DNA of 64,000 nt from Acidipropionibacterium timonense (GCF_900605005.1 NZ_LR027558.1:1916949-1980948); one strand, 5' to 3'. Counted from the stretch's first letter, positions 27,113 to 38,113 are shown. A program made the numbers and translations. Notes: generated by a model from the letters alone, not told the origin.

Positions 27113-28156
27113 TCAGACGAGGACCCGGCTCACCGGCAGGCCGGAGTCGGCGGAGATGTCGAGGCTGGACGGCGGCAGCCCGGCCTTGACGCCCTGGACG
27201 CCGAGGGCCGCGATCATGGCCCCGTTGTCGGTGCACAGTCCCGGCCGCGGGCGACGCAGCTCCACGCCGGCGGCCTCCATCCGTTCGGCCAGCAGGGTCC
27301 GCAGCCGGGAGTTGGCCGCGACCCCGCCGCCGATGAGGAAGTGCTCGAGTCCGTACTCACGGCACAGGTCGACCGCCTTGGCGGTGAGGACGTCGGCCAC
27401 GGCCTCCTGGAAGGACGCCGCGACGTCGTCGACCGGCACCGGACGGCCGGCGGCCTGCTCGGTCTCGACCCAGCGGGAGACCGCCGTCTTGAGGCCGGAG
27501 AAGGAGAAGTCGAAGCGGTGTCGGGCCAGGTCGTGGCGGGCGGTGAGTCCACGCGGGAAGTGGACCGCCGTCGGGTCGCCCTGGGCTGCGGCGCGGTCGA
27601 TGACCGGCCCACCCGGGTAGGGCAGCCCGAGCAATCGGGCGACCTTGTCATAGGCCTCCCCGGCGGCGTCGTCGATGGTCGACCCGACCTCGGTGATGCC
27701 GGTGGCGATCGAGGTCACCTTGAGCAGCGAGGTGTGTCCGCCCGATACGAGCAGGGCGCCGCACGGCATGGGCAGGTCGCCGTGCTCGAGCAGGTCGACC
27801 GCGACGTGCCCGGCCAGGTGGTTGACGCCGTAGAGCGGCTTGCCGAGGTAGCGGGACAGGGCCTTGGCCGCCGACAGGCCGATGACGAGGGCACCCATGA
27901 GTCCTGGACCGGCGGTGACGGCGATGCCGTCGAGCTGCGCCAGGTCGACGTCGGCCGTGGCGCAGGCCGCCTCGAGCACCGGGACCATGGCCTCCAGATG
28001 GGCCCTGGAGGCGACCTCCGGCACGACCCCGCCGAAGCGCACGTGCTGTTCCATCGAGGAGGCGACCTCGTTGGCGAGCAGCTCGTTGCCCCGGACGATG
28101 CCGACCCCGGTCTCGTCGCAGGACGACTCGATGCCCAGGATGAGCGGTTCAGACAT
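27113..28156 (-). CDS. tsaD: tRNA N6-adenosine threonylcarbamoyltransferase TsaD
   Basis: Transfers threonylcarbamoyl to A37 of ANN-decoding tRNAs (t6A). The ATG is set by the family start [20 protein letters not shown]. Iron-binding His residues are in [12 protein letters not shown]. The ASKHA-fold blocks [30 protein letters not shown], and [14 protein letters not shown] are intact. The end has [14 protein letters not shown] and [12 protein letters not shown]. 347 residues, normal length. It is the last gene of tsaE-tsaB-rimI-tsaD; its start overlaps rimI by 8 nt, so translation is coupled. Confidence 0.97.
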   Translation of the reverse strand: MSEPLILGIESSCDETGVGIVRGNELLANEVASSMEQHVRFGGVVPEVASRAHLEAMVPVLEAACATADVDLAQLDGIAVTAGPGLMGALVIGLSAAKALSRYLGKPLYGVNHLAGHVAVDLLEHGDLPMPCGALLVSGGHTSLLKVTSIATGITEVGSTIDDAAGEAYDKVARLLGLPYPGGPVIDRAAAQGDPTAVHFPRGLTARHDLARHRFDFSFSGLKTAVSRWVETEQAAGRPVPVDDVAASFQEAVADVLTAKAVDLCREYGLEHFLIGGGVAANSRLRTLLAERMEAAGVELRRPRPGLCTDNGAMIAALGVQGVKAGLPPSSLDISADSGLPVSRVLV

Positions 28157-28637
28157 GGTTCTCCTCCGAGGGTGTGGTGGTGAGGTCGAGGCCCATGACG
28201 AGGGCGTCGACCCCGGCCCCGTAGTATCCGGCGCGCCGGGACCAGACGGTGAACCCGGCGGATTCGTAGAGGTGGCGGGCGGACGGGTTGTCCTCACGGA
28301 CCTCCAACAGGACGCGGTCGGCACCGTGGGTACGAGCCCAGTCGAGCCCCCGGGCCAACAGCTCGCCGCCCAGCCCCCGACCGCGACGGTCGGGCCGCAC
28401 CATGATCCGGTCAAGATCGCACAGGTCGACGACGAGATGGAAGGTGGCGGCGCCCGCCGGGCGACCGGCGGCCCGCTCGTCACCCTCGTCCTCCTCGATG
28501 ACGAGGACGTGACGGTCCCCGGCGGCCAGGTCGTCGGCCCAGGAGCGGCGCGACCACCGCTCCCCCGCCCCGAAGCACGAGTCCTCGAGGTCCATGACGG
28601 CCTCGAGGTCCTCGGGCCGGGCGGTGCGCACGCTCAT
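28149..28637 (-). CDS. rimI: GNAT N-acetyltransferase RimI
   Basis: GNAT-family enzyme that in E. coli acetylates ribosomal protein S18; in many actinobacteria it is encoded between tsaB and tsaD, as here. The 162 residues include N-terminal [20 protein letters not shown], the acetyl-CoA-binding loop [18 protein letters not shown], and the motif B segment [20 protein letters not shown]. The C-terminus has a polar tail. Starts and stops overlap both neighbours (4 nt with tsaB and 8 nt with tsaD). Confidence 0.93.
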   Translation of the reverse strand: MSVRTARPEDLEAVMDLEDSCFGAGERWSRRSWADDLAAGDRHVLVIEEDEGDERAAGRPAGAATFHLVVDLCDLDRIMVRPDRRGRGLGGELLARGLDWARTHGADRVLLEVREDNPSARHLYESAGFTVWSRRAGYYGAGVDALVMGLDLTTTPSEENHV

Positions 28638-29314
28638 CGGCGCGGCAGGCGGATGCGCGCCGGGGCGAGGGTCGCCTTGCGGGTCGTGGGGACGGTGGCG
28701 TCGGGGTCGCGCAGGTAGAGCGGCTCCAGGCCGACGTCGGGCAGCTCGTGCCAGCGGGCGGCCAACAGGCCCGCGTCGAGGTGTTCCGGGGATCCGGCGG
28801 CCGGCGTCAGGTCGCGGGCTGCGCAGCCGGGTCCACCGACCGGCAGTCCCCCCGGAAGCCCCTGGGGAGAGGTGACGTGGGGCCCGTCGAGTCGCTGCCC
28901 ACGCTGGTCGTAACGAGCCCAGTACAGCTCGTGGCGGCGGGCGTCGGAGCAGACGACGAACTCGCCGGTGGGCGCGTTGTCACCAGACACCCACTGGGCG
29001 GCCAGGACGTCGAGGGAGCACACCGGGTGCGGCGTGGAGCCGCCCAGGTGGGCCAGCACGCGTCCGGTGACCACGCCGACCCGCAGCCCGGTGTAGGGGC
29101 CGGGGCCGACCCCGACGGCGATCTCGTCGACATCGGTGAGGGCCACCCCCGCCTCGGCGCACACCTGCTCGACGAGCGGCATGAGCTGCTCGGCGTGGGC
29201 GCGCGGATCGTCGACCCGCCGCTGCGCGAGCACCTGCCCACCGCGCGCCAGGCCCACGCACACGGCACTCGAGGTGTCGATGCCCAGGGTGAGGGAGTCG
29301 ACGGTTTCGGTCAT
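28634..29314 (-). CDS. tsaB: tRNA threonylcarbamoyladenosine biosynthesis protein TsaB
   Basis: Non-catalytic ASKHA-fold partner of TsaD, which it stabilises in the TsaBDE complex. The start is set by MTETVDSLTLGIDTSSAVCV and the 1-nt overlap with the upstream tsaE stop (TGATG). Family blocks are the SSAVCVGLARGGQVL beta strands, HAEQLMPLVEQVCAEAG, and VGVGPGPYTGLRVGVVTGRV. The C-terminal half is variable, as usual, and the 226-residue length is normal. The iron-binding His pair of TsaD is absent, as expected. Confidence 0.95.
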   Translation of the reverse strand: MTETVDSLTLGIDTSSAVCVGLARGGQVLAQRRVDDPRAHAEQLMPLVEQVCAEAGVALTDVDEIAVGVGPGPYTGLRVGVVTGRVLAHLGGSTPHPVCSLDVLAAQWVSGDNAPTGEFVVCSDARRHELYWARYDQRGQRLDGPHVTSPQGLPGGLPVGGPGCAARDLTPAAGSPEHLDAGLLAARWHELPDVGLEPLYLRDPDATVPTTRKATLAPARIRLPRR

Positions 29315-30330
29315 CACTGCTCCTTGTCGGTGGTCGCGGCCGGTACGGAGGCCACGGCGTCGACGAGGTGCGTCAGGTCGACGCCCTCCCACCGTGGTCC
29401 GACCGGATCGAGATAGACGGTGCGGGTGTCGTCGGCGGGGTCCTCGGAGCGGACGATGTCGACGGCCAGGTAGGACCTCTCGAGGTCCTCGGCGATCCCG
29501 GCGCCCCACTCGACGAGGGTGACGCAGCTGTCCATCGTCTCGTCGAGGTCGAGGTCGACGAGCTCGGCCAGGGAGCCGAGGCGGTAGGCGTCGACGTGGA
29601 CGAGACCGGGGCGCCCGTCGACGCCGGCATGGCGTCGCACGAGGACGAAGGTCGGGGAGATGACGGGTTCGCGGACTCCCAGGGCCTCGCCGATTCCCTG
29701 GGCCAAGGTCGTCTTCCCGGCGCCCAGATCGCCCGACGCGACGATGACGTCGCCGGCACGCAGGTCGTCGACGAGGGCACGTCCCAGGGCCCACATGGCC
29801 TCGGTCGTCGGCACCTCGACGCGGACGGGCAGGGTGCGCACGAGGTCGGGTCCGTCGGCGCGGTAGCCGTGCTGGACGAGCAGTGCGTGCATCCGGGACC
29901 GAGTCGACGGATGGGCCGCCCAGCCACGGACGACGAGGTCACGGCAACCCAGGTCGGTCGCGACCTGGACGGCAGCGGTGAGCATCCGGATGTCGATCGG
30001 CTCATGATCGTGTCCCGGGGCGACGATGACGGACCGCACCTCGCCGACCTCGCCCCGCTGGTCCAGTTGCAGGACGCCGACCGGTCGGTGGCCCTGGGCG
30101 GCGGCGGTCGGGGCGTCGGTCTCGGCGACCAGGCACAGGTCCTCGTCGATCCACCGGGTGAAGGCCTCGAGCATCCGGTCGCCGGAGCTCTGCGCCGTGC
30201 GGGTCTCGCGCAGCTGCCCGCTCAACGCCTCCGCGAGCACGGCGGCGTCGGGCGGCTCGGCGAGTCGCACCGTGATCTGCTCCGGGTCGAGCGTTCGCGT
30301 CCGCTCACTACTCAGCTCTGTGTTGCCCAC
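29314..30330 (-). CDS. tsaE: TsaE ATPase fused to an N-terminal GNAT-like domain
   Basis: The C-terminal 155 residues are TsaE, the ATPase of the t6A complex: P-loop GDLGAGKT at residues 200-207, VISPTFVLVRRHAG, HVDAYRLGSLAEL and LVEWGAGIAEDL. The N-terminal 180 residues are an extra GNAT-like domain (QITVRLAEPPDAAVLAEAL, PVGVLQL, VRSVIVAPG, then an LVQHGYR-type helix-strand end). The usual acetyl-CoA loop (Q/R-x-x-G-x-G) is not visible, so it may be degenerate. The GTG start is supported by TAGGAT 8 nt upstream; ATG 30354 is an alternative. First gene of the operon; the product is about twice the normal TsaE length of roughly 150. Confidence 0.9.
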   Translation of the reverse strand: MGNTELSSERTRTLDPEQITVRLAEPPDAAVLAEALSGQLRETRTAQSSGDRMLEAFTRWIDEDLCLVAETDAPTAAAQGHRPVGVLQLDQRGEVGEVRSVIVAPGHDHEPIDIRMLTAAVQVATDLGCRDLVVRGWAAHPSTRSRMHALLVQHGYRADGPDLVRTLPVRVEVPTTEAMWALGRALVDDLRAGDVIVASGDLGAGKTTLAQGIGEALGVREPVISPTFVLVRRHAGVDGRPGLVHVDAYRLGSLAELVDLDLDETMDSCVTLVEWGAGIAEDLERSYLAVDIVRSEDPADDTRTVYLDPVGPRWEGVDLTHLVDAVASVPAATTDKEQ

Positions 30331-30338
30331 GAGGGTCC

Positions 30339-30344
30339 ATCCTA
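30339..30344 (-). promoter_or_regulatory. -10 box for the tsaE-tsaB-rimI-tsaD operon
   Basis: TAGGAT on the minus strand is 8 nt from the GTG start; a leaderless mRNA is likely. Confidence 0.5.
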
Positions 30345-30468
30345 GGGCTGTCATGTCGTCGTGCAGGGTCCGAATGCACCGACGTGCACCCGGACCGTGC
30401 CCTCGGCCCACCGTGGTTCAGACCGCCGGGCCCGGACGGACCCGAACGGGGGAATTCACGGCAGGGTC

Positions 30469-32781
30469 TCAGTCGCCCCAGGTGTCGTTGCCGGAACGAC
30501 CGTAACGCGACTCACGGTCGCGTCGGGCCTCGTCCTTGCGCAGCCGGTCACCGCGTCGGCCGTGCTCACCGTGACCCCGGCCGCCACGGCCGTACCCGCC
30601 GTGGCCCCACTCGCCATGGCCTCGGCCACCGTGGGACCCGCGTCCCTGGCGGGACTGGTGGGAACGGGACTTCTGGGACCGCCCCTTCTGGGGACGGGGG
30701 GCGACGAGGGCGTCGTACTCCTCCTGGGCGATGGGGGCCCCGAGGCACGGGGTGCACGCGGCGACCTCGGCCACGTGCTCGTCACCGAGGACGACCTGGG
30801 CCTCGACCGGGTGCACCCCGGCCGAGCGGTACAGCCTGGCCATGGTACGGCGCTGGTGCGGCAGGACCAGGCTGATGACGGCCCCGTCCTGGCCGGCGCG
30901 GGCGGTGCGTCCGGCCCGGTGCAGGTAGTCCTTCGAGTTCATCGGCGGGTCCATCTGGAGCACCAGGGTGACGTCGTCGACGTCGATACCGCGGGCCGCG
31001 ACGTCGGTGGCGACGAGGACGGGCAGGGAGCCCTCCTTGAAGGCCGCGAGGGTGCGGGCGCGAGCACCCTGGGTGAGTCCTCCGTGCAGGGCTCCGGCCA
31101 TGACCCCGGCCTCACGCAGCTGCTCGGCCATCCGCGAGGCGCCGCGCTGGGTGCGGGCGAAGACGATGGTGTGCCCGCCCCGGTTGGAGATCTCGCACAT
31201 GAGCGGGACCTTCTCGTGCGGGCGGATCTGGAAGGCGTGATGGGTCATCGTCGCGACCGATCCGCGCTCCGGGTCGATCTCGTGGGTCACCGGGTCGTGG
31301 AGGTAGGTCGTCACGAGGTTGTTGACGGCGTCGTCCAGGGTCGCCGAGAAGAGCATCTTCTGGCACTCGCCGGGGACGGCGTCGAGGATGGCGCCGACGG
31401 CCGGCATGAAGCCGAGGTCGGCCATGTGGTCGGCCTCGTCGAGAACGGTGATCTCGATCCCGGACAGGTCGGCGTCGCCGGTCTCGAGGAGGTCGACGAG
31501 ACGCCCGGGAGTGGCCACGACGATGTCGACGCCCTTCTTGAAGGCCTTGGTCTGTGGGCCGTAGCTCATGCCACCGGCGATGAGGATCGTCGAGAGGCGC
31601 ATGGACGAGGCCAGGGGCGAGACGACGTCGGCGATCTGCATGGCCAGCTCGCGGGTCGGCGAGAGGATGAGCGCACGGGGGCGGCGGTCAGGACGCTGCG
31701 CGGCCGACAGGCGCGCCAGGACGGGGACCCCGAAGGCCAGGGTCTTGCCCGATCCGGTGGAGGCGCGTCCCAGGACGTCACGGCCGGCGATGGCGTCGGG
31801 GATGGCGGCGACCTGGATGCGGAACGGGGAGGTGATCCCGGTGGCGGCCAGGGCGGCCACGATGGGGTCGGGCACGCCGAGGGTGGAGAACCCCTGGGTG
31901 TGGTCGACGGCGGAGGTGTCGAGGTCGGTCAGCTCCTCGGCCGTCCACTCCATGACGTCGGGGTTCTCGTCGTGTCCGGCGTGGTCGAAGCGGTCACCGC
32001 GTCCCGAGCGGAACTCGCCTCGGGTGGAACCGGAGCGACGGTCGTCGCGGGTCGAACCGGGGCGACGGTCGTCGCGGGCGAACCCGTCCCGGCGACCGGA
32101 CCGGTCGAAACGGTCGGACCGTTCATGACGGTCCTCACGACGCGCACGCCCGGACCGGTCGAAACCGTCGTCCTCACGTCGGTCGTCCCGGGGGTCGTCG
32201 TCCCGACGGTCGAACCGGCGGTCGAACCGGCGGTCGTCGTCCCGACGACGGGGGCCACGGCGACGGTCGTCCTGACGGCGGTCGTCACTCCATCGTCGAT
32301 CGCCGTTCCAGGAGTCGCGACCTCGGTCGTCGTTCCATCGACCACGACGGTCGCCCTCCCGACCCCGCGACCGGCGGTCCTCGCGCCCCTCGTCCCGCCC
32401 GCCGCGCGGCTGCCAGGACTCGAAGGTGCGGCCGCGCGAGTCGGACTCGCCACGGTGCGGGCGCACGTCGACGTCACCACGACGGGTGCGGTCACCACGG
32501 CCTGCGCGGGCCTCACGGAAGTCGTCGCGTCGGGTCCCCCGGGCATCGTCGCGGAAGTATCCGGCGTCGTCCCGACGGGTTGATCGAGCGTCGTCCCGAC
32601 GAGTTGATCGAGCGTCGTCCCGACGAGTTGATCGAGCGTCGTCCCGACGGGGACGCCCCGCCCCGCCACGGGTGCGCGGCTTGTGTCCACGAGCAGCGCG
32701 TTCCGCAGCGCTCCATCGCTTCTTCGGTGATCCGTCCGCCTTGAACGACTTGGGGCGACGGGAAGCTGAATTGTTGGGCAT
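30469..32781 (-). CDS. DEAD-box RNA helicase with long Arg/Asp-rich N-terminal tail
   Basis: ATP-dependent RNA helicase, probably for cold or ribosome-assembly remodelling. The ATG is set by MPNNSASRRPKSFKADGSPK; the frame continues upstream without support. Residues about 40-270 are low-complexity, full of RRDD, DDRR, GRG and FDRR units. The core (about 290-650) has the Q motif FSTLGVPDPIVAALAATGIT, ASTGSGKT, PTRELAMQ, TPGRL, DEAD in VLDEADHMADLG, SAT, and HRAGRTARAG. The tail (from about 690) is again Arg/Gly/His-rich (GRGSHGGRGHGEWGHGG). Total length 770, far longer than the roughly 450-550 usual for actinobacterial RhlE-type proteins. Confidence 0.93.
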   Translation of the reverse strand: MPNNSASRRPKSFKADGSPKKRWSAAERAARGHKPRTRGGAGRPRRDDARSTRRDDARSTRRDDARSTRRDDAGYFRDDARGTRRDDFREARAGRGDRTRRGDVDVRPHRGESDSRGRTFESWQPRGGRDEGREDRRSRGREGDRRGRWNDDRGRDSWNGDRRWSDDRRQDDRRRGPRRRDDDRRFDRRFDRRDDDPRDDRREDDGFDRSGRARREDRHERSDRFDRSGRRDGFARDDRRPGSTRDDRRSGSTRGEFRSGRGDRFDHAGHDENPDVMEWTAEELTDLDTSAVDHTQGFSTLGVPDPIVAALAATGITSPFRIQVAAIPDAIAGRDVLGRASTGSGKTLAFGVPVLARLSAAQRPDRRPRALILSPTRELAMQIADVVSPLASSMRLSTILIAGGMSYGPQTKAFKKGVDIVVATPGRLVDLLETGDADLSGIEITVLDEADHMADLGFMPAVGAILDAVPGECQKMLFSATLDDAVNNLVTTYLHDPVTHEIDPERGSVATMTHHAFQIRPHEKVPLMCEISNRGGHTIVFARTQRGASRMAEQLREAGVMAGALHGGLTQGARARTLAAFKEGSLPVLVATDVAARGIDVDDVTLVLQMDPPMNSKDYLHRAGRTARAGQDGAVISLVLPHQRRTMARLYRSAGVHPVEAQVVLGDEHVAEVAACTPCLGAPIAQEEYDALVAPRPQKGRSQKSRSHQSRQGRGSHGGRGHGEWGHGGYGRGGRGHGEHGRRGDRLRKDEARRDRESRYGRSGNDTWGD
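32565..32655. repeat. 24-bp tandem repeat inside the helicase gene
   Basis: A unit containing GTTGATCGAGCGTCGTCCCG is repeated three times head to tail, with weaker continuation on both sides. It encodes repeated RRDDARST on the minus strand. The period is a multiple of 3, so copy number can change without frameshift. Confidence 0.85.
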
Positions 32782-33052
32782 GTCATGGTCCTCACGGCAC
32801 ACGGACACGACCGCGTGCACGACGCGGCCGGACGCAGGTTCACTGCGTCGATCGGACTGGAATCGATCGTCCTGGATGGGTTGCTTGTCTCGATGGCGGG
32901 GCGAAGAGCTGCTGGTCGTACGCCACTGGCAGTGACGTGCCACGGGGGTCGGGATCGCCGTCCGGCATCCCGCCCAGACGCCCCGGGAATCCGGGCGCAT
33001 CGAGCAACTGAACGCATCATGGGCCCCGTGCGGGGCCAGAGCCAACGTCCTC

Positions 33053-33082
33053 ACTCTACTCCGACCCCGGACAAGCACCAAA
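33053..33082 (-). promoter_or_regulatory. Promoter of the DEAD-box helicase with long 5' leader
   Basis: On the minus strand TTTGGT and TAGAGT are 18 bp apart. The predicted start near 33046 gives a leader of about 265 nt that includes a GGCCCCGTGCGGGGCC hairpin. Long structured leaders are typical of cold-induced DEAD-box genes. The leader contains no gene I can support. Confidence 0.5.
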
Positions 33083-33157
33083 CGAGAAAGCCGACGCCGT
33101 CACCGCGTGTTCATCCAGGCGAAAGATGTCGCACAGGATCCCGTCACCGTCGCCGGA

Positions 33158-33163
33158 TACCAT
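33158..33163 (+). promoter_or_regulatory. -10 box for leaderless GT4 mannosyltransferase mRNA
   Basis: TACCAT lies 6 nt before the GTG, and no Shine-Dalgarno is visible. Confidence 0.6.
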
Positions 33164-33169
33164 CGAGAT

Positions 33170-34339
33170 GTGCGCGTAGCGATCATCACCGAGTCCTTCC
33201 TGCCCCAGGTCAACGGGGTGACGAACTCGGTGCTCAGGGTTCTCGAGCACCTGCGGGCCCATGGCCATGAGGCGATGGTCATGGCCCCGGGCGACGCCGA
33301 CACCCCCAAGGAGTACGAGGGATTCCCCGTCATCCCGCTCGCCTCCCTCGCCTTCCCGGGCTACACCGACGTGCGCGTCTCGACGACCCCGCAGTGGACG
33401 ATGGAGCGCTACCTCAGTGAGTTCCAGCCCGACGTCGTCCACCTCGCCGCCCCGTTCATGATCGGCTACAAGGGAGCCCTGGCCGCCGCCGCGCTCGGTG
33501 TGCCGTCGGTCGCCATCTACCAGACCGACATCCCCTCGTACGCCGCTCGGTACGGCCTGGGCAAGCTCGAGGCCTACGGCTGGTACCGGGTGCGTCAGAT
33601 CCACTCCCTCTCGGTGGCGACCTACGCCCCCTCGACCTTCTCCCGCGACCAGCTCGTCGTCCACGGCGTCCCTCGGGTCGGCATCTGGGGGCGCGGCGTC
33701 GACAAGGTGCGGTTCGACCCGTCGAAGCGGTCCCAGGAGCTCCATGATCGCTGGGCTCCCCATGGCGAGGTCGTCGTCGGCTACATGGGGCGTCTGGCCG
33801 CCGAGAAGCGAGTCCAGGACATGGCGGTGCTCGCCGACATCCCCGGGGTCAAGCTCGTCATCGTCGGCCATGGACCCGACCGCGAGGAACTCGAACGGCT
33901 CATGCCCGATGCCGTCTTCACCGGCGGGCTCGGCGGCGAGGCCCTGCCCCAGGCGGTGGCGTCGATGGACGTCTTCTGCTCGACCGGCGAGCTCGAGACC
34001 TTCTGCCAGGCCATCCAGGAGGCCAAGGCCTGTGCGGTCCCGGTCATCAGCCCACGCCGTGGCGGACCCATCGACCTCGTCGACCCCTCGCGCACCGGGT
34101 GGTTGTACGAGCCGGGCAACCTCACCGAGTTCCGACGCCACGTCGTCGACCTCGTCGGCGACGCCTACAAGCGTCGGGCCATGGGCCTGGCCGCGCGGGC
34201 GTCGATCGAGGAACGCACGTGGGAGCACCTGTGCTCCGAGCTCGTCGGCCACTACGAGGACGCCATCCGGGTCGGCGGGCGTACCCCGCACGCCAGGCAT
34301 GCCCTGTGGAGTGACGCCGACCTGCGCGAGATCGCCTGA
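33170..34339 (+). CDS. GT4 glycosyltransferase, probable GDP-mannose-dependent alpha-mannosyltransferase (MgtA-like)
   Basis: Retaining GT-B glycosyltransferase, most similar in pattern to actinobacterial mannosyltransferases acting on glycolipid acceptors (MgtA) or phosphatidylinositol. The GTG start is set by the N-terminal strand (M)RVAIITESFLPQVNGVTNSV and a leaderless -10 box. Other family blocks are YQTDIPSYAARYGL, the phosphate-binding VGYMGRLAAEKRV, VFTGGLGGEALP and the EX7E-type FCQAIQEAKACAVPVISPR. 389 residues. The acceptor is inferred; together with mptB it suggests lipomannan-type lipoglycan synthesis. It stops 2 bp before the convergent nnr stop. Confidence 0.87.
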   Translation: MRVAIITESFLPQVNGVTNSVLRVLEHLRAHGHEAMVMAPGDADTPKEYEGFPVIPLASLAFPGYTDVRVSTTPQWTMERYLSEFQPDVVHLAAPFMIGYKGALAAAALGVPSVAIYQTDIPSYAARYGLGKLEAYGWYRVRQIHSLSVATYAPSTFSRDQLVVHGVPRVGIWGRGVDKVRFDPSKRSQELHDRWAPHGEVVVGYMGRLAAEKRVQDMAVLADIPGVKLVIVGHGPDREELERLMPDAVFTGGLGGEALPQAVASMDVFCSTGELETFCQAIQEAKACAVPVISPRRGGPIDLVDPSRTGWLYEPGNLTEFRRHVVDLVGDAYKRRAMGLAARASIEERTWEHLCSELVGHYEDAIRVGGRTPHARHALWSDADLREIA

Positions 34340-34341
34340 GG

Positions 34342-35775
34342 TCAGACCCGGCGGGCGGGCGTCGTGAGGTCGCCGATGACCTGCGGCAGGTGGTCGGCCA
34401 GGGCGTCCGGGGAGATCGGCCCGCGCCACCGGTCCGCCGTGAGGGCCTGGATGCTCGCACCCGCCAGCGCGGCCCGTCGGGCGCTCAAGCCGGCAGCCAG
34501 AAGGGACCCGCAGATTCCGGCGAGCACGTCCCCCGACCCTGCCTGGGCGGTCCACGCCGGGCCGGGCAGGGCGACGTCGACCTGCCCGTCGGGTCCGGCG
34601 ACCCACTGCACCGACCCCTTGAGCAGGACGGTCGCACCCCATCGAGCCGCGGCCGTGAGGGCGGACTCACGAGGCCGTACCGACACCTCCTCGCGGGAGA
34701 GGTCGAGCAGCCGGGCGAGCTCCCCGGCATGGGGAGTGAGCAAGGACCCGGCGGGCAGCCGCATCCGGCCGGTCGACAGGAGCCGCAGGGCATCGGCATC
34801 GACGACCACGGGAACCCCCTCGTCGACCCGCCGTCGCAGTCGGTCCGGATCGGCGTCAGGCCCCCACCCCGACCCGACCACCCAGGCCTGCACCCGTCCC
34901 CGGCCGACGACGACCGAAGGCATGCGTGACAGGACGAGGTCGGCGGCCCGCTGCGGGCCGGCGAAACGGACCATGCCTGCCCCGGCACGCAGCGCACCGA
35001 GCACGCCGAGCACCGCCGCCCCGGGGTAGGTCGACGAGCCGGTGTCGAGGCCGACGACCCCGCGGGAGTACTTGTCGTCCCGTGGACCGGGCGCCGGCCA
35101 CCACCGGGCCAGGTCGTCGACGGTGGCCATCGGCTCCCCCGGCTGCTCGACGCCGATGTCGACGACGTGCACCCGACCACACAGGAGGGACGCCGGCTCG
35201 ACGACATGGCACCACTTACGACTGGCGAAGGTCATCGTCTCGGTGGCGGGCACCGCCGTCGTCACCTCTCCCGAATCGGCGTCGAGACCCGAGGGGAGGT
35301 CGACGGAGAGCACCGGGATGCCGCGTCGACGAAGGTCCCGGCCGAGGTGGGCCAGACGGTCAGGGATCCCGGGGCGACCTCCGATGCCCAGCACGGCGTC
35401 GATGACGAGGTCATGGTCGGCGGCGGCGACCTCGTCGAGGCTCACCCGGCGGCAGCCGGCGGAGGTCGCGGCGGCCAGTCCGGCCGGGTGCGCGGAGCCG
35501 ATGACCTGGCACAGGTCGACCTGTGCTCCCGAGCGCCCGAGGTCGGCGGCGGCGAAGAGGCCGTCCCCGCCGTTGTTGCCGGGGCCGACGAGGACGAGGA
35601 CACGGCTCCCGGACATCCGCGTGCCGGGCGCAACTCCTGCCTTGCCCGCGATCATGGTCCTGGCCAGGTCGGCGACGTGGCCGGCGGCCACCTGCATGAG
35701 GTCGACGCCGGGGTGACCGGCGACGTATCGCTCCTCGGCGGCGCGCATCTGGGCCGCGGTGCACACCGTGATCAT
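34342..35775 (-). CDS. nnr: Bifunctional NAD(P)HX epimerase / ADP-dependent NAD(P)HX dehydratase
   Basis: Repairs hydrated NADH and NADPH. The N-terminal YjeF domain (1-210) is the epimerase, with GNNGGDGLFAAADL and SVDLPSGLDADSG; the C-terminal ribokinase-like domain is the dehydratase, with LTPHAGELARLL and AWTAQAGSGDVLAGICGSLL. Both families occur fused in many bacteria. 477 residues, usual length. The ATG overlaps the acpS stop by 4 nt, so the two are translationally coupled. Expression is presumably from the acpS leaderless promoter. Confidence 0.94.
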   Translation of the reverse strand: MITVCTAAQMRAAEERYVAGHPGVDLMQVAAGHVADLARTMIAGKAGVAPGTRMSGSRVLVLVGPGNNGGDGLFAAADLGRSGAQVDLCQVIGSAHPAGLAAATSAGCRRVSLDEVAAADHDLVIDAVLGIGGRPGIPDRLAHLGRDLRRRGIPVLSVDLPSGLDADSGEVTTAVPATETMTFASRKWCHVVEPASLLCGRVHVVDIGVEQPGEPMATVDDLARWWPAPGPRDDKYSRGVVGLDTGSSTYPGAAVLGVLGALRAGAGMVRFAGPQRAADLVLSRMPSVVVGRGRVQAWVVGSGWGPDADPDRLRRRVDEGVPVVVDADALRLLSTGRMRLPAGSLLTPHAGELARLLDLSREEVSVRPRESALTAAARWGATVLLKGSVQWVAGPDGQVDVALPGPAWTAQAGSGDVLAGICGSLLAAGLSARRAALAGASIQALTADRWRGPISPDALADHLPQVIGDLTTPARRV

Positions 35776-36125
35776 GTCGCCTCGCAGATGACCACGGCGA
35801 TGGCGACACCGGCGTCATGACTCAAGGACAGGTGCACCCGGTCCACGCCTCGGTCGTCGAGGGTCTGCGCACTCACGCCGCGGAACCGGAACCGGGGCGC
35901 CCCACCGGCCTCGCCGATGACCTCGACCTCACGCCACCGCAGGCCATCCGGCCCTCCCAGCGCCTTGACGAGGGCCTCCTTGGCGGCGAAGCGAGCGGCC
36001 TGGGAGGCCGGCGGCAGGTCGAGCTCGGAGCCGACGAGGACCCGCCCGGCCAAGCCCGGACGGCGCCGCAGCGCCTCCTCCCAGCGCGACACCTGGCACA
36101 GGTCGACGCCGACACCGATGATCAT
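35772..36125 (-). CDS. acpS: Holo-[acyl-carrier-protein] synthase
   Basis: Transfers 4'-phosphopantetheine from CoA to acyl-carrier protein. The start MIIGVGVDLCQVSRWEEALR holds the Mg-binding Asp. The second metal motif is RFAAKEALVKALGG with the catalytic Glu/Lys. The end HLSLSHDAGVAIAVVICEA is typical. 117 residues. A -10 box (TACGCT) 6 nt upstream indicates a leaderless mRNA. First gene of acpS-nnr, an association seen in many actinobacteria. Confidence 0.95.
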   Translation of the reverse strand: MIIGVGVDLCQVSRWEEALRRRPGLAGRVLVGSELDLPPASQAARFAAKEALVKALGGPDGLRWREVEVIGEAGGAPRFRFRGVSAQTLDDRGVDRVHLSLSHDAGVAIAVVICEAT

Positions 36126-36131
36126 GGGGTC

Positions 36132-36137
36132 AGCGTA
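36132..36137 (-). promoter_or_regulatory. -10 box for leaderless acpS mRNA
   Basis: TACGCT on the minus strand lies 6 nt from the ATG. Confidence 0.6.
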
Positions 36138-36258
36138 GCGAGGGCGGGCACCGCCGACGACGGGCTCCGCGACCGATGTCAGGAATCCACCGTGAGCGGG
36201 GGTTTCTTCCCCTGGAGGGGAACATCTGCGAGCTGGCGGGGAAATCCTGACACCGTCC

Positions 36259-38106
<1,848 letters not shown>

Positions 38107-38113
38107 GGCAAGA

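Noticed and set aside
30361-32583. A 740-codon forward frame opposite the DEAD-box helicase
   Set aside because: Repetitive Val/Thr/Pro composition is the complement of the Arg/Asp-rich helicase tail.
36207-36222. TTCCCCTGGAGGGGAA palindrome after glmS as a terminator
   Set aside because: Stem of only 6 bp, no flanking U-rich tract; could be an operator but nothing supports either role.
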